From Pempheris klunzingeri (Eukaryota; Chordata; Actinopteri; Acropomatiformes; Pempheridae), in NCBI RefSeq assembly GCF_042242105.1, contig NC_092029.1, forward strand, positions 21,066,885-21,130,884: a DNA stretch of 64,000 nucleotides, written 5' to 3'. The position numbers were made by a program, and so were the translations under genes. Shown piece by piece: positions 1 to 31,897 of the stretch (position 1 is the stretch's first letter; each line of letters starts with the position of its first letter). The notes below the pieces were generated by a model, which ran no database searches, was not told the DNA's origin, and saw nothing but the letters and a program-made list of their open reading frames with translations.

Positions 1-3000
1 GCTGTCTAGCTCGTTCAAAAAGCTAAAGGCAGGCAAAGAGTGCTTCATGCTTTTGAGTTCAATAAGACGGAGACTTGAGCAGGAAAAACTAATGTGGATA
101 GTTGTTCAGGGTCCGTAGAAGCCTGCTGTGCAGACCAGTGGGACCTTCTGCTAGGCCTGCAATTCATCGCTGAGGTTCCTGCTTTATTCACAGTACTTTA
201 TCACAGTGAGGTCTCTATCTACAGAGACGGATACCTAACAGTATTCCAAACCAGGATGCCCCCATCATGGCACCAAAAAATATGAAATGGTTCCTCATGT
301 TTTTGTTCTATGGAGAGCACAGGACAAGTGCTTTACAGAGCAGAGGTGTGTACTGTAGCAGACCAAAAAGGTAGACACTGGACTGTTCAACCCAGCGCAA
401 ACTTGAATGATAAATAGCAGAGTCGTGATGAATGATAATGAGGTGTATAAAATCAAGGCTGTTTTTAATGAATAATAATAATAATGAGATTGTGCCCTCA
501 GCACATCATTCCTGTTTTAATCCAATCATTCATATATTTTGCAAAATAAGTTCATATTTAACAGCAAATTTATCAGTTAAATTGTATTTTTTATGCTGTC
601 TCTTTGTATGACTCTTTATGACCCCTGCAGTCACATCAGAATCAGTCATTTTTTTCTCAATGGATTTAAGACCAGATATAATTCATGTAAACCAGGGTGA
701 CTGATGTCAGTGGGTTTCCTCCTCCTCCTCCTCCTCTGTGTTTACAGTGTCACTCTCCTCCTCCTTGTCTGCCCAAATCACGTGACCTTGCCAGGCCGCT
801 GGATGCAGGAGCTCATGCTAGAACACACCTTCATTTACATACTGTCATATCTCCCCATTGCTTGTGGTAATAACAGCCAGGTCAGGGACAGGCAGTGACC
901 GTGGACCAGTTTTGACCATCAGTAAGAAACAGGAAAGGAGCCGCGGTCTTCTGTCCTCTGCTTAGCTGACCCTCCCATCCTCCCTGACCTTGTCCCTATG
1001 CAGACTTTGTTGCTCTGGAATAGTGTCACGCTGTTTCTCCCTGCACCCCTGACGGAAAAGAACCCTCAGCACTACAACTGCTAGAGGGCTTTTGTCACTT
1101 GTAAACGTGTGATTTTTGGCCATGTGCTGAAATGACAGATGCTGGTTTTTCTTGTGTGGACAGTCGTCCATGCTGTCCTCCTGCCAAGATCAGGCAGGAG
1201 AAGCAGTGTTGGAGAGTTCAGGGAACTCTAAAAGAAAGAGAATGAGCTTTGTTCTCATGTTGTGCCATGGACAGCTGTGATCTAGTCAGTTGCACATTTA
1301 AGGATCAGAATACAAGAAGAGTGCAACACACAAGGTAATGTTATCTCAAGATCTGAGATCTTTAGTCTTCAGAGGAAACACATCATGGCGATGTCACTGA
1401 TCACGTGTCCTTACACAATGTCTGCACATGCTGTGTAGCAGCAGGTTTACAGAGCAGCAGCTTCAGTCCTCTGTCAGTGTCAACACAGGAGGTCTTTTCC
1501 ATGAATTCTCCTGGACTGTTGATAGCAGAGCATACTATCTGGTGTTGGTGCTCATGGTGTCGCACACAGTTGTATACAGCACTGAAACCATAAGTAAGTG
1601 AGTAAGTCACACACAAGTAATTGGGCAGGAATGATTGTACTGGCCAGCTTACAGGTGTGAACGTGTGTGACTGATGAAGCAAGCATTCCAGTGAAATCAT
1701 CCTGATTTAATAAAAGCTAAAAAAAAAGAAAAATACTACAGAAGTGATGTAGAACAGTTCCTGGGTCACCAAAATTTCCAAATTATCAAAAGTACGTGTT
1801 TGTGAGTGTTCAAGCCATTTGATGTCTGTGTAGGAGCGGGTGCTGCAAGAGATAGTCCAAGCTAGGAGAGACAAATGGTATTTTGCAAAGAACTGAGGAA
1901 GAGGAAATAATTAGTTTGAAGGATGGTTTTTAAAGTGATGTGTCTTTATTGTTTGTCAGAGGAGGGCAAGTATCTGCAACACATACTGGAGTGTGAAAGT
2001 TTCATTCCCACACAGCTATGGCATCTTATGCGCCCAGTGATCGCTCACAGCCGCCCACACACGTACACCTCCGTGTGCACAAGCACAAACTCTCCAGGAT
2101 TCTTTGTGCAGTTAAAGTCATCCTACGACATCCCAAAACCCTGACAGTTTTCACCTTACAGCCTCTGCGACATCTCCACTGCCGACCCCAGCCCGGCCCA
2201 GTCAGGAACGTCCGGCTAGCATTTGTACAGGGCTTTGTGCACCAGGCTCATTGTTTGGGTAGGAAATATTCCTACTCAGGATATCCTTTATGTTTGCCTG
2301 AGCCCAGGCCGCTCTGCAGAGGAACTCAGCATTTCCACTCAACTTAGCAGGAGTACTCTGCCTCAAAGTGTGGATTATTTTCTGCGCTGTATAATCCAAA
2401 TCCACACAGTGGCAGAGGAGCAGAGAGGGGTTTAGCTTTTTAATTTTCTCCTGGTGCAGAAATTTGGACATAAGCCGCCCCTCCCTCTCAACCTCTGCTA
2501 CAACACAGCTGCCTTGCTTGTTTGCCCAATAGCCACAATCACCCCCCTCAGTTACACTGCAGAGGAACCCAAATTGCAGTTGGCATCAGACATCTTATTG
2601 ATTAGCTGATCTTTTGCTGATGTCATTTCCCCAAATGGAAATTCACAGCTTGTCCCATGACCTTACGTAACTAATTGAGTAGGATCGGAGCACAAATCTC
2701 TGAGATGAATCAATTAACCAGTTTATACCTAGCACCCACGTCTGATGACCTCGTGGAGCATTTGGACGGTGCAAAACCACAACTGTGCAGCATCATGTTC
2801 TGAAGGTTAGAAAGCCACGGTGTTTAAACCAGACCCTCTCTTTTCAACAGCTCTCCTCTCTGTTCGCTGTCACATGAATAGCAGCAGGTCCTCTTTATCT
2901 GCAGTCCCATCAGCTAGCGCTTCACATAAACTCTTCATATCTACACTGTTTCCCAGAAAACAGTCTCGGCCTGATGAGAGTGTCTGCAGTGCAATTACTT

Positions 3001-3140
3001 GAATAAATGTGCTAAACAGAGTTGAAGTGAATCTCGAAGAAGCGTCCTTTGAACTTTCATTTGTCAAACACTCAGAGGCATGAGACGGCTTAAAGGCTGC
3101 TCTCACCCTAAACCTGAGCACACGTCCTCTGCTATGAGAC

Positions 3141-3160
3141 TAACCTAACCTAACCTAACC
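3141..3160. repeat. (TAACC)4 short tandem repeat
   Basis: Four perfect TAACC units are visible. The unit is not the vertebrate telomere repeat (TTAGGG/CCCTAA), so it is read as an ordinary short tandem repeat. Confidence 0.85.
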
Positions 3161-3954
3161 TTACTCTCAGAATTTTGCCATCATTCCTGTTGGTAAATGA
3201 ATTGCTGAGATCTTGTAATGCTGCAACATCGCTGAAATGAAGTCTAATGATAAGAGACAGTCAGTCAGAGCAGTCAGACTGGAAACAGACTCACAGATCA
3301 GTCAAACGGCTTTGGAAGTGAAAACAAGGCTACCGATAAAAGGTTTACCTAAACTATCTGAGCACACAGTTTTCCTGGACATTTTGGATGTTTGACAAAA
3401 TAATATTGACTCAAGATCTACTGACTTGCTTCCAGAGCGTTTAACCAGATCCACAGCCATGGTGCAGTGCTCTTCTACTGATAAAGTAACCTGGTGCTAT
3501 TCCCACAACTCCATGCTGTAGTTTCTTTTAACCAGTGGTTACACATTTGTCTTTGAAGAACATCATATTATTAATCTAATTAATTATTAATAGTTAGTAG
3601 TAAGTCAGTCCCTTTCAAGTGCTTTAACTTTCACTTTTTCTATTGGCTACTGTTCCAGAAAACCACAGAAAAATGTCATGAATTCTTCTAAAAATGCAGA
3701 AAATGCAAAGTCAATACATGTTTTCAGATGACATTTTGGCCGTTACAGCTGAATTCAAATACGCCCTGTGCCTAAAATCTACAGTAAGACCTGTGGGGAA
3801 ACATTTTGCAAGATTTTAGACCAGTTGTACTCACTCCACCTGTAATGGATCAAATAGCTAGACGCCTACATCAGCCAAAATCCTTTTCTTGTTTTCTTTT
3901 CTTTTACTTTTTTAAAATGAACATGAATAGCGGTCTGGATGAGCAGCTTTCTAC

Positions 3955-4580
3955 CTGACTGCCTTCAGAGCTAACAGAGTCTTACCACAAGGCTATGTGC
4001 TGTCACTGCTGCTGTTATCCATTTACACGAATGAAATGACTGTTTACAGCAGTAATGTCAAGCTGTTGGAATATGTGGATGACGTGGCTCTCGTTTGCCT
4101 TCTCCTCTACCCCAGTGCTATACATTAGGAGGCTTACTACAGCCAGGTCACTGTACTTCAGGACTGCTGGAAGGAAACTGCCGCTGGAAGACCCAGTGGA
4201 ACCAGTAACATACTCCCTGTCATACTTAATAACCAGGCTGGAGAAGAAGTAGAACATTTTAAATACTTGGGAACAATCATTGATCAGCTTTTAATCAGGA
4301 AGCTGGGGAGCTTTGTCATCACCCAACACATACTGTATACCAAATGGCATACAGAAGCCAGGTTGAAAGCCTTTCACCATTTAACATAGCAGCATGGTAC
4401 GGCAACTTGAGTGGAAAGAGCAAAAACAAGCTCTCCATGGCAGGGAAGTTGATTGGCAAGTCACAAAAACAACTTTGCAATATATTTGACAGCGCTGTAC
4501 ACAGGAGGGCTAAACATATAATTACCTCAGACACCTCACACCCACTACACTCACAGTTTGAGCTGGCCCCCTCTTCATGG
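3955..4580 (+). mobile_element. Degenerate LINE reverse-transcriptase fragment
   Basis: Translation in broken frames gives the end of a non-LTR retrotransposon reverse transcriptase. There is a LPQGYVLS box, then YVDDVALV, which is the catalytic YxDD-type motif, then EHFKYLGTIID, and a C-terminal piece (FNIAAWYGNLSGKSKNK, then KQLCNIFDSAVHRRAKHI). This order is typical of fish L2/Rex-like elements. Frameshifts and stops interrupt it, so it is a dead 5'-truncated copy in a fyn intron, sense to the gene. The exact clade and both ends are uncertain. Confidence 0.8.
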
Positions 4581-5214
4581 GTTTTTCACACTTTGCACTG
4601 GTAGATTACAAACTTTCCAGAACAACTCTCCTGCTGTAGTATGACCAGAGAGGCCAACGGCTTGAGGGGAGGATATGAGTTTAATGGAAATTGTCCAAAA
4701 CTCTGGAGTTACATTGAGATATAGGAAGTGAAAAGTATGTAAAGGCACTCTTGAATACCTTTTTTCAAACATATTCTGCTCTGGTTCAGCCACCATTCTT
4801 GTCCATCAGTAGAGTTGTTGGTGAGATAAAGCTTGAAAGGCTGAAAAGGTTTTTCATGCCACTGGTCTTTATCTAGAGAGCTTTTAGCCTGTCTGATGGG
4901 AGTCAGACTGGATTGAGGCAGCTCAGATCCCAGCTACTGTCACTGGGCAGTTCATGGCTGCAAGCAAAAAGCAAAGGTGAATAGTTCTGTGAAGAATGAC
5001 AATATAGAGCTTGAGAGAGAAATAAAAATTCTTCCTCCTACAACACCTTCACAAACTTGGCCATACACTGAATGAAGTAGGTGTAATTGTTGGACTGTCT
5101 GTTTTGAAAAGCCATAAATGTTGTCAAACAGAACTGTGAGGAACTCTATGTGCTGTCAGAGGAACCAACAGCCACTTAATGTAAAGCATATGTACAACTT
5201 AAGCAGACCTACAC

Positions 5215-5420
5215 TCTTCAAGGATTCAAGGAACTTTATTTGTCATACCAACACACATTTACACATGGGAAGGTACGAAATTACGTTCTCAGGTCCCGGT
5301 TTAAGCCACAATGAATATATAGAATGAAATATAGAAAATATAAAAAAAGTACTGGGAGAAAGAGCAGTAGAAAATGAAATAAAAATAACAATCTCTGTGA
5401 GGATTTACATACGAATAGGG
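5215..5420 (+). repeat. Interspersed repeat, LINE/SINE 3' tail type
   Basis: The stretch beginning TTCAAGGATTCAAGGAACTT, followed by TTATTTGTCAT and a run of short AT-rich words, resembles the 3' tails of common teleost retroposons. No coding part is left. Family name is not assigned. Confidence 0.5.
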
Positions 5421-5439
5421 ACAACAGTGCTTTAAGTTA

Positions 5440-5800
5440 AGTCACAAAGTCACCAAAGTCATTAGGAATGATCCTCTGCGAACCATCAATACCTGTACCA
5501 AGTTATGTGCCAATGTATCAAGTAGATTGTGAAATATTTCATTGGAAAGATCTGACATAGAATGTCAGGGGATCATCAAAGTCATTATGATATACCCTCT
5601 GGGGACCATGAATGGTTGCACAAAATGTTATTGTAATGCATCCAATAGTTGTCAAGATATTTCAGCCTGGGCTCCGACAGGACGTGTGCAGAATGCAGAA
5701 ACATTACCAGTTAAACATCACAGTATTCATCATTGGCAAAGCCCTTTTGCTTCCATTCAAGTTGATCATCACTTCTCACCTGTAAAAGTCTGATCAAATT
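5440..5800 (+). repeat. Teleost interspersed repeat, copy 1
   Basis: It contains CCTCTGGGGACCATGAATGG and CATCCAATAGTTGTCAAGA, words from a repeat that is very common in percomorph genomes. A second copy in the opposite orientation lies at 34240-34475, where the complementary words CATGGTCCCCAGAG and TGAGGTTGACA are seen. It is non-coding and ends shortly before the SH3 exon. Confidence 0.6.
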
Positions 5801-5949
5801 CAGCGTGACTGACATCAAACCAGAGACTGGTCCCTGTTTACTGAGTGTGCTGCAGCTTCAGTGCATCATCATTTAATTAGAATTCTGACCTTCTTTTTCC
5901 CTTGCTAATCTTTTGAATGCTGACACTGTTTTTATCCCCCCCCCCGCAG

Positions 5950-25986
<20,037 letters not shown>

Positions 25987-27430
25987 GCCCCCCGCCGCCC
26001 TGCCTGGGGGCCGGCGGCTGGGGCAGGACTGGCCCAATCAGTGCTGTTACAAAACTCTGGAACCTTCCCAGCCGGGCCTTTATTTTAGGGATCTGTACAG
26101 CTTCCTCAGCTCAACCCGAGCATTTCAGTCCCACCACCAACCCTCTAAAACACAATCCTCAGCCTCTGACACGCTCCCTAGTGTCTGAACTCTGCAAATG
26201 TGATAATTAGGGAAGAGGAGGAGGGGGGGGGGGGTCGAGCATGGACAGCATTACCTGGGGTTGTGATGATGCAATGAAACACCTGTATTCAATGTAAATA
26301 AGAAAGGCTTGTTTTAGTTTATTTGTTTGCTTCCGTTTCAGATTTTATTTTCTCCTGCACAAAATAATAATAGTGATGATGAAAATGATAAAGGCAAGGA
26401 AGAGAACCATTTCAGACGAGCACCTGAGCCGGCACAGTTAATCTGTACGTGTATTATACTGTAGCTCCTCGATTCTTTTATAGAGATTGAATCCCCAATA
26501 TATTTTTTTCTCATTTTCTATAATGTGTAAAGAAATCCACCCCCAGGCTGATGCTTTACTGTTGACTTCTCCGTTTAGCAGTGTTGCAGAGGGTTCTTCA
26601 GGCGAGCATGACGCAGCCTATTTTTCTTTTCTTGCACCCCCCAAAGCTTCCTCAGAGCGCTTCTTGTTAGGCTCCCGCCGTATGGAACAAGGTTCTTTTA
26701 CAAATGTCACATTTTTGTAAATTCCAGCTGAGCGCGTGAGGATTTTCAACATATCCCTCCTCGCTTATAATTTGGAGAACATTTGGTTGGAGATATTTCT
26801 GTCTTACTTCCGCGAGCGTTGTTTTTGTTTAGCTGGAGGAAAGAAAGGTGCAGTTAATTTAAGAAGAGAGTAAGTATGTCTTATCTGAGCTGTCGCCTCG
26901 TCAGCACGATTGTTTTGAGGGGAAGTCGGCGTGGACGGCGGCGCTCTCCTCATCTCCTGCACGTCCTCCACTTGAATCTGGACCACCTCACCTCCTTAGT
27001 TATGTCTTCTTTTATGTTTTACTGACAAGGTTATATTCAGTATTCAGTATTTGGTTTTTACAGAGTATGTTTCTATTTAACCTTTTTAAGTGATCCTTTC
27101 AGAGTCAGTTGTACTGTATGTTCAGGGAAGGTTTTGGGCCGATCCATGGTGCCGTTCAGAACAGACACTGAAGGTTTTAAGGTTTGAATTCATGATGAAA
27201 CCCATTGAATTGGAAATGAATTTAATTTGGCCCTCATCTGGTCTTAATGCAGATGGTTTTGTGGCCAAAGGAAACCTCTCATTTTTCAGTTGTACAGCTA
27301 AATGGTTTTAAGTGTCTCTAACTTCCCTCCTTTATATCTTTTCATTTTTCATTTTTTAACATGACTTGTTTTGTTATTTTGGTGATTTGGCGATCAGAAA
27401 AGAACAATAAACATTTTACACTCTTTTCCA
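25987..27430 (+). other. fyn: fyn 3' UTR
   Basis: About 1.4 kb between the stop codon and a polyadenylation signal at 27406. It contains a G-run at 26223-26234 and AT-rich sequence with no coding exon. Its end is inferred from the AATAAA. Confidence 0.75.
27406..27411 (+). terminator. Polyadenylation signal AATAAA for fyn
   Basis: A canonical AATAAA in AACAATAAACATTTT, with T-rich and TGTGTG-rich sequence 25-60 nt downstream, as expected of a vertebrate 3' end. Confidence 0.7.
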
Positions 27431-27742
27431 AGACGCTTTCTTTCTACAAGCCCATGTGTGTGTCTGCTTAAACTGTGACACGCTTTGGGTGGGTGTGTGT
27501 GTAGTACAATCTAGCATGTGATCTGAGGGGAGGTGAGAAGGAGATTATTATCAGCTCTTGCATGTTCATAAAGCCGAGAGACGCACAGGAGATGTGTCCA
27601 GACTTTTAGTCTCTAATACAAGCACCAAAACCACCATAAGGCGACTGGACAGGCACTTGGGTGGGAGTTCATCTAGTGAGAACACCCACATCTGTCAACC
27701 TCCACGGCCCCCAGCTCATCAAGTACAGACAAGATAACAGTA

Positions 27743-28070
27743 GAGCACTGGTGGAATGTAACACTGTGTACTGAAGGACAATTTTAGGTACTTGAGTGTT
27801 TCTATTTTATGCTACTTTATACTTAGAATGTACTTACTAGTTACTTTGCTGATGAATGCTGTTATATTGTTAGAGATGAAACTACCCAGCAGTATAGAAA
27901 CTAGATCAAATGAGCTCCATGTTTACCAGCTGCAACATTAATGATGAACACACTAATTATAATCCAATATCTACTTCTCTGAAATGCCATTCTGCATAAT
28001 GAGTACTTTTATGTTTAAATGCAGGATTTAAACTTGTACCATAGTATTTGTACACTGTGGTATTCTTAAA
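27743..28070 (+). repeat. Teleost interspersed repeat (acttgagt/gtacttt type)
   Basis: It begins CACTGGTGGAATGTAACACT, continues TAGGTACTTGAGTGTTTCTA and TATGCTACTTTATACTTAGA, and ends around TGAGTACTTTTATGTTTAAA. These are degraded versions of a ubiquitous fish repeat (TGGTGGAAAGTAACTAAGTA...). A shorter related piece lies at 30905-31020. Confidence 0.65.
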
Positions 28071-28177
28071 CCCAACTAAGTAGTTTTGGTGCCTGAAGCG
28101 AATCAAACTGTTCCACAATATCCAAGTTAACATACATGACGTAGCCTAAATTGTCTGGGAGCTGGAAACAGCAGACA

Positions 28178-28313
28178 TGTTGACATGTCATGGCAGGAAA
28201 AGCACACGTGTTACTACTAACATTAACGATGGCTCCGTCCCAGCAAGTGACAATAAAGTAGCGTGCACAATGCAGGTACCCAGAAACTAAAGTACCTAAA
28301 TGGAATCCAGCCC
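28178..28313 (+). repeat. Dispersed direct repeat, copy A
   Basis: It shares with 28664-28792 the words TTGAC-TGTCAT-GCAGGAAA, AAATGGAAT-CAGCC and the gapped order between them. It appears to be a diverged copy of a non-coding interspersed repeat. Confidence 0.6.
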
Positions 28314-28663
28314 TCAGTCGTTTGTGCTTTTCAAGTCAAAATGTCCTCCATGAAAAAGGCCTTTGCTCAAGTATGTAATTTTGGGAGTATTATTACGGTA
28401 TGAGGACGTATTGATATTGTTAATAACTAACTATGGATTAACTACATCTGCTTTTTTATCTGAAAGGGAAAAAAGCTAAACATTAAAAACTAAATCAAAA
28501 ACACTTAACATCAGTTTAACTGCAATATCAATTTATTTATCCTCTCCTCTCCTCTTAGTCAGTGTCTCTTTATTGAAGAGAATCATTAAATGGTTATTAT
28601 TAAATATGAAACGATCATCCACCAAACCCCCCCTCTGTCCCTGGCTTTTCTACACCAGACACT

Positions 28664-28792
28664 TTGACTTGTCATAGCAGGAAAAGCACTGGTGTTACCT
28701 GTAATGTTAGCAGAGGCTCCGAGGCATTACAGCGAGCCAGCACGCACAATAGTAGGACCCTGAAACTGAAGCAGCTAAATGGAATTCAGCCG
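28664..28792 (+). repeat. Dispersed direct repeat, copy B
   Basis: A diverged copy of the 28178-28313 segment in the same orientation about 490 bp downstream: TTGACTTGTCATAGCAGGAA at its start and GCTAAATGGAATTCAGCC at its end. Confidence 0.6.
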
Positions 28793-28929
28793 TAATTTAT
28801 GTGACTGTGCCTTAGAAAGTGTCACACATTCCTCTGTGCCAATTCACCTGGCCGGTCATCAGCGTGCCCTGCAGTGCTCCGAGTTAAATACTGTGGCGGT
28901 GTGAAGTGCCTGCTGCAGGTGAGCTGAGG

Positions 28930-29480
28930 CACCTGCAGAGAAGCAGAACATGGCCAAGTAGAGAGCAGCAGGAGAAAAAGCAGTCGCAGGAAGCAAAAAC
29001 CTGGGTGTGGGAGGAGTTCGGGGAGTCTGTGGAGATGGACTTTCAGGTGGCCTCGAGGAAGTTTTGGCAAACTATTGGAAAGGGAAAGCAGGGCTTGGCT
29101 TATTGGAGCTGTCACCTCGAGTCAGCGCGATTGTTTTGAGCTGAGTGTGAAGTGGTTGGAGTGAGAATCACCACCTCTAAGTCTGAGGCCGTGGTTCTCT
29201 GCCAAAAAACGCTGGATTGTCCTCTCCAGGTTGGGAGGGAGTTGCTGCTCCAGGTGGCGGAGTTTAAGTATCTCAGGGCCTTGATCACAAGTGAGTGTTG
29301 AAATGGAGCACAAGACAGACAGACGTCAGCAGTAATGTGGTCACTGTACCGGTATATAGATGATAAAGCCGCTGCTTGTTCAAATCGAAAGGAGCCGGTT
29401 GAGGTGGTTTGGGCATCTGGTCAGGATGCCCCCTGGGTGCCTCCCTTTGGAGGAGCGGGGCAATGTTATTACACCTTTGT
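28930..29480 (+). mobile_element. LINE fragment, internally deleted
   Basis: Plus-strand frames give AKTWVWEEFGESVEMDFQVA and SRKFWQTI, the linker before a reverse transcriptase, then abruptly the C-terminal side: SEAVVLCQKTLDCPLQVG-like sequence, then LLLQVAEFKYLRALITS-like sequence, and later a piece reading RWFGHLVRMPPGCLPLEE. These are hallmarks of a common fish non-LTR retrotransposon. The whole polymerase core is missing and frames are broken. The clade is not settled. Confidence 0.7.
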
Positions 29481-30327
29481 CTGACAAATTAAAATAATGC
29501 TGGGAGCATGTAGTGTTGCAGCTGTTGCAGTGACGCATCCCACTCACTCCCCATGAGGAGAATTTTCCAGTCTGGTATTTGTCCAGTATCAGGTGCCTGT
29601 TTGTCCTCTCCTGTTTGATTTCTGGATCAATGCTGTTGGGAGGTGCAAAGTATGTGCTAACTGGCCATTAAACAAGGTTTACCCAGGTCAAAGTTTCCCC
29701 TGCACCTCTGCAACACAACCGCTCCCTGATTTTTGTTGTGCTTTTGATTCCCTCCTCATATCTTCTTTCCAAGCGATCTCATGAAATGCTGTTGCTGCTC
29801 TGTATAGCACACGAGCTACTAGAAAATTATTTCAGGTTTTTGACAACTTTGGAGTCGAAATGGTGACAGTTGCAGACATAAAGATGAATCTGTGGTTGAT
29901 GTGTGATAAGACTATGAGTTACAATCTGTCCTAACTGGTAAGTGATGGGTCCTCTTCTGATCAAAGCTATTTAAACATTGCCAGTGACTTAGGGGCACAA
30001 AACTAGCTACCTTGACAATACCTGACCCACTTTAGTTTATATTTTACTTTAATAGTGTAAATTCCCAGAAGAATCAGCAATTCAAAAATGGACTAAAACT
30101 TGTGGATTTGTCACGTAGCAGTTTAGCTCATGTTAAAGCTTAGTTTTTTCAATGATTTCAAAAACTCTCACATCAATAAGCTGATTAGAGTTCTTGTCCA
30201 AAACTTTAGCTTGTGTTCATCCATCATTTGGTTTCATTCTGTGCTATCGGTTATTGGTGTCTAATATAGGAGCAGCTGAGCCTCTACATAAGCTATATGT
30301 CAGGTGATGTGACTCCCTCCCTCCCAG

Positions 30328-30502
30328 GCGTTATAAGAAGGAACAGCAGCTGGAGCAGTCTCACCCATCCCTCCCCACATCGTCCACACTCTCATCCTTG
30401 CAGAGACGTAACCAGCTGGCATATGCACCTTTGTGGAAGAAGCCACTTGTGTACGACGCCTCCATAGCTGTCCAGAGCTCAGCGCAGCGGACCTACAGAC
30501 AG
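30328..30502 (+). CDS. Candidate exon of an unidentified gene (1)
   Basis: A 175-nt stretch bounded by CCTCCCAG and GTAGGT. It stays open for 58 codons in one frame (RYKKEQQLEQSHPSLPTSST, then QRRNQLAYAPLWKKPLVYD and further). The reading is polar, basic and protein-like, with no simple repeat. It ends in phase 0, which matches the start of the next candidate exon. No family is recognised; it could be a cytoplasmic tail, a lineage-specific gene, or a chance open frame. No upstream partner exon was found with confidence. A TATAAG at 30332 also allows a promoter reading of this site. Confidence 0.35.
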
Positions 30503-30788
30503 GTAGGTCTGATTATAGCCACTTTAGTACTGACGACTGATACCCAGATGAAGGACGTTAACCTGAATCAGTCCAGATCATTGATGAAGCACTCTGAAAG
30601 GACAAGAGGTTCCTTTCCTTCATTTATGAAAAGGTCGTTTATGTTGAGTTACATCAAGTCTTAATGAAACAACCATTAGATTAGAGCAGTAGGGATCTGT
30701 GGGTGATCCAGACGACAGTGGATCTTTATGACCCATTGTAAAAAAGACGACTATAGAGAAACCTCCCTCCCCCTTCATTGACTCACAG

Positions 30789-30840
30789 GTGGACCTACAC
30801 CAGCATCAGCAGACAGATCAGCTTTCATCCAGCGTTTACT
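30789..30840 (+). CDS. Candidate exon of an unidentified gene (2)
   Basis: A 52-nt stretch bounded by ACTCACAG and GTAAGT, in phase with the candidate exon ending at 30502. It would encode VDLHQHQQTDQLSSSVY plus one base. A strong GTAAGT donor follows. No downstream exon in phase 1 was convincingly found before the GPCR gene, so the model is incomplete. Confidence 0.3.
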
Positions 30841-31818
30841 GTAAGTCATCAGCCGAATGGCTCTGTTCAATTTTGGAGGTCAACCAAATTCCTTTTGCTT
30901 GTGCAGCACAGTGGTGGAGGAAGTATTGAGATTCTTTAAAGTTACTTATACCAACCTGTGAAACTGTACATCATGTATGAGAATGAAAAGTACTCCCATT
31001 GCAGTGAAATGTTTCCAGTCTCTGTGTTTCCTGTTATACCTGATGTTTCTGGGTTCATCTTACTTCTGCATTGATGTGGATGTTTTTTTTTTCATTTAGC
31101 TGCTTTAGATGTTTAAGGTTGCGCTGGCTACTTTTTATATGCTTTTGTAGTTTAATCCACAGCAATGCATCAGGGTTTATAAGATCACCGTGTGCTTGTG
31201 TCACCACTGTGCTGCCAGACCACGCACCTCTAAAAAGTCTCAAAACAGCCTGTTTTTGTTGTGTAACAATGCATTTTGTAACTGATCCAAGATTGTTAGA
31301 AATAGTTTATTTAGCTGAAGGAGGAGGAGAATTTTCTCAGACCATGATGAAACTCATAGAAAGCATAGTGGTGACACAACCAAACAGGCCAAAGACATGA
31401 GAGAAATGGCCTCTCTGTTCCATATCCAGAGCTTTATTAGTTCATGTTTCTAATGTGTACTGGTTTTAGATGTTTCTTTCTCTCCCTGACTTCACATTTT
31501 ACAGGAGTTCTTCCTCCACTGTGTCCTAATATAATATCTGATGCTGCTCATGTGGGGATTCTTGAATCCTTAATGTTGAATTCCTGAATCGTTGGCTCTC
31601 TCTCTAATTAAAGAGTTTGGTCTAGACCTGCTCTTTATGGAAAGAGTCTGGAGATAACACTGTTGTGAATTGGCTCTATATAAATAAGTCAAGCTCTCAT
31701 CTGCAAAGAGTCCCTCACCATTATTTGCCCGCTGTCTCTTCACTCCTGCTCTCCTCCCTCTCTAATGGCTTTATTGCAGGTATTAGCATGTGAGCTATTG
31801 GCTTGCGGTGAGTGAACC
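30841..31818. other. Spacer before the GPCR gene
   Basis: A degraded interspersed-repeat piece at 30905-31020 (GTGGTGGAGGAAGTATTGAG, AAAAGTACTCCCATTGCAGT). Otherwise nothing is recognised; a promoter for the GPCR presumably lies here. Confidence 0.55.
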
Positions 31819-31897
31819 ATGGAGGGAGCCGGCGCCACTGCCTTCGTCACTGTTCAGAAGATATACTACCCACTCCTTTGCATCATGGGTATTCCAG
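31819..31897 (+). CDS. GPCR exon 1 (start codon and start of TM1)
   Basis: ATG in GAACCATGG, a good initiation context. It encodes MEGAGATAFVTVQKIYYPLL and CIMGIP, then G|GTGCGC, phase 1. The extracellular N-terminus is short and has no N-glycosylation site. Confidence 0.85.

Larger units (their letters stand above)
1..5949 (+). other. fyn: fyn intron upstream of the SH3 exon
   Basis: No Fyn N-terminal coding exon (MGC start) was found here, so this stretch is read as intron of fyn reaching beyond the window start. It holds a (TAACC) run at 3141-3160, a LINE reverse-transcriptase remnant at 3955-4580, an interspersed-repeat tail near 5215-5420 and another repeat at 5440-5800. The remainder is AT-rich unique-looking sequence in which nothing is recognised. 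It ends in a C-rich tract and CAG acceptor directly before the SH3 exon. Confidence 0.75.
27432..30327. other. Spacer after fyn, repeat-rich
   Basis: No supported gene. It holds an interspersed repeat at 27743-28070, a pair of diverged direct repeats (28178-28313 and 28664-28792), and a LINE fragment at 28930-29480. The rest is AT-rich. Confidence 0.7.

Noticed and set aside
3141..3160. (TAACC)4 as an interstitial telomere repeat
   Set aside because: The vertebrate unit is CCCTAA; this five-base unit resembles the insect telomere unit only by chance and is just four copies long.
1..5949. Search for the fyn N-terminal (myristoylation) exon
   Set aside because: No MGC-type start followed by a splice donor in the required phase was found; the exon is taken to lie upstream of the window.
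29836..29937. Possible exon between TTATTTCAG and GTAAGT upstream of the unidentified frame
   Set aside because: The only frame that is open from the acceptor meets TAA just before the donor, and the phase does not carry into the 30328 stretch. It resembles nothing known.
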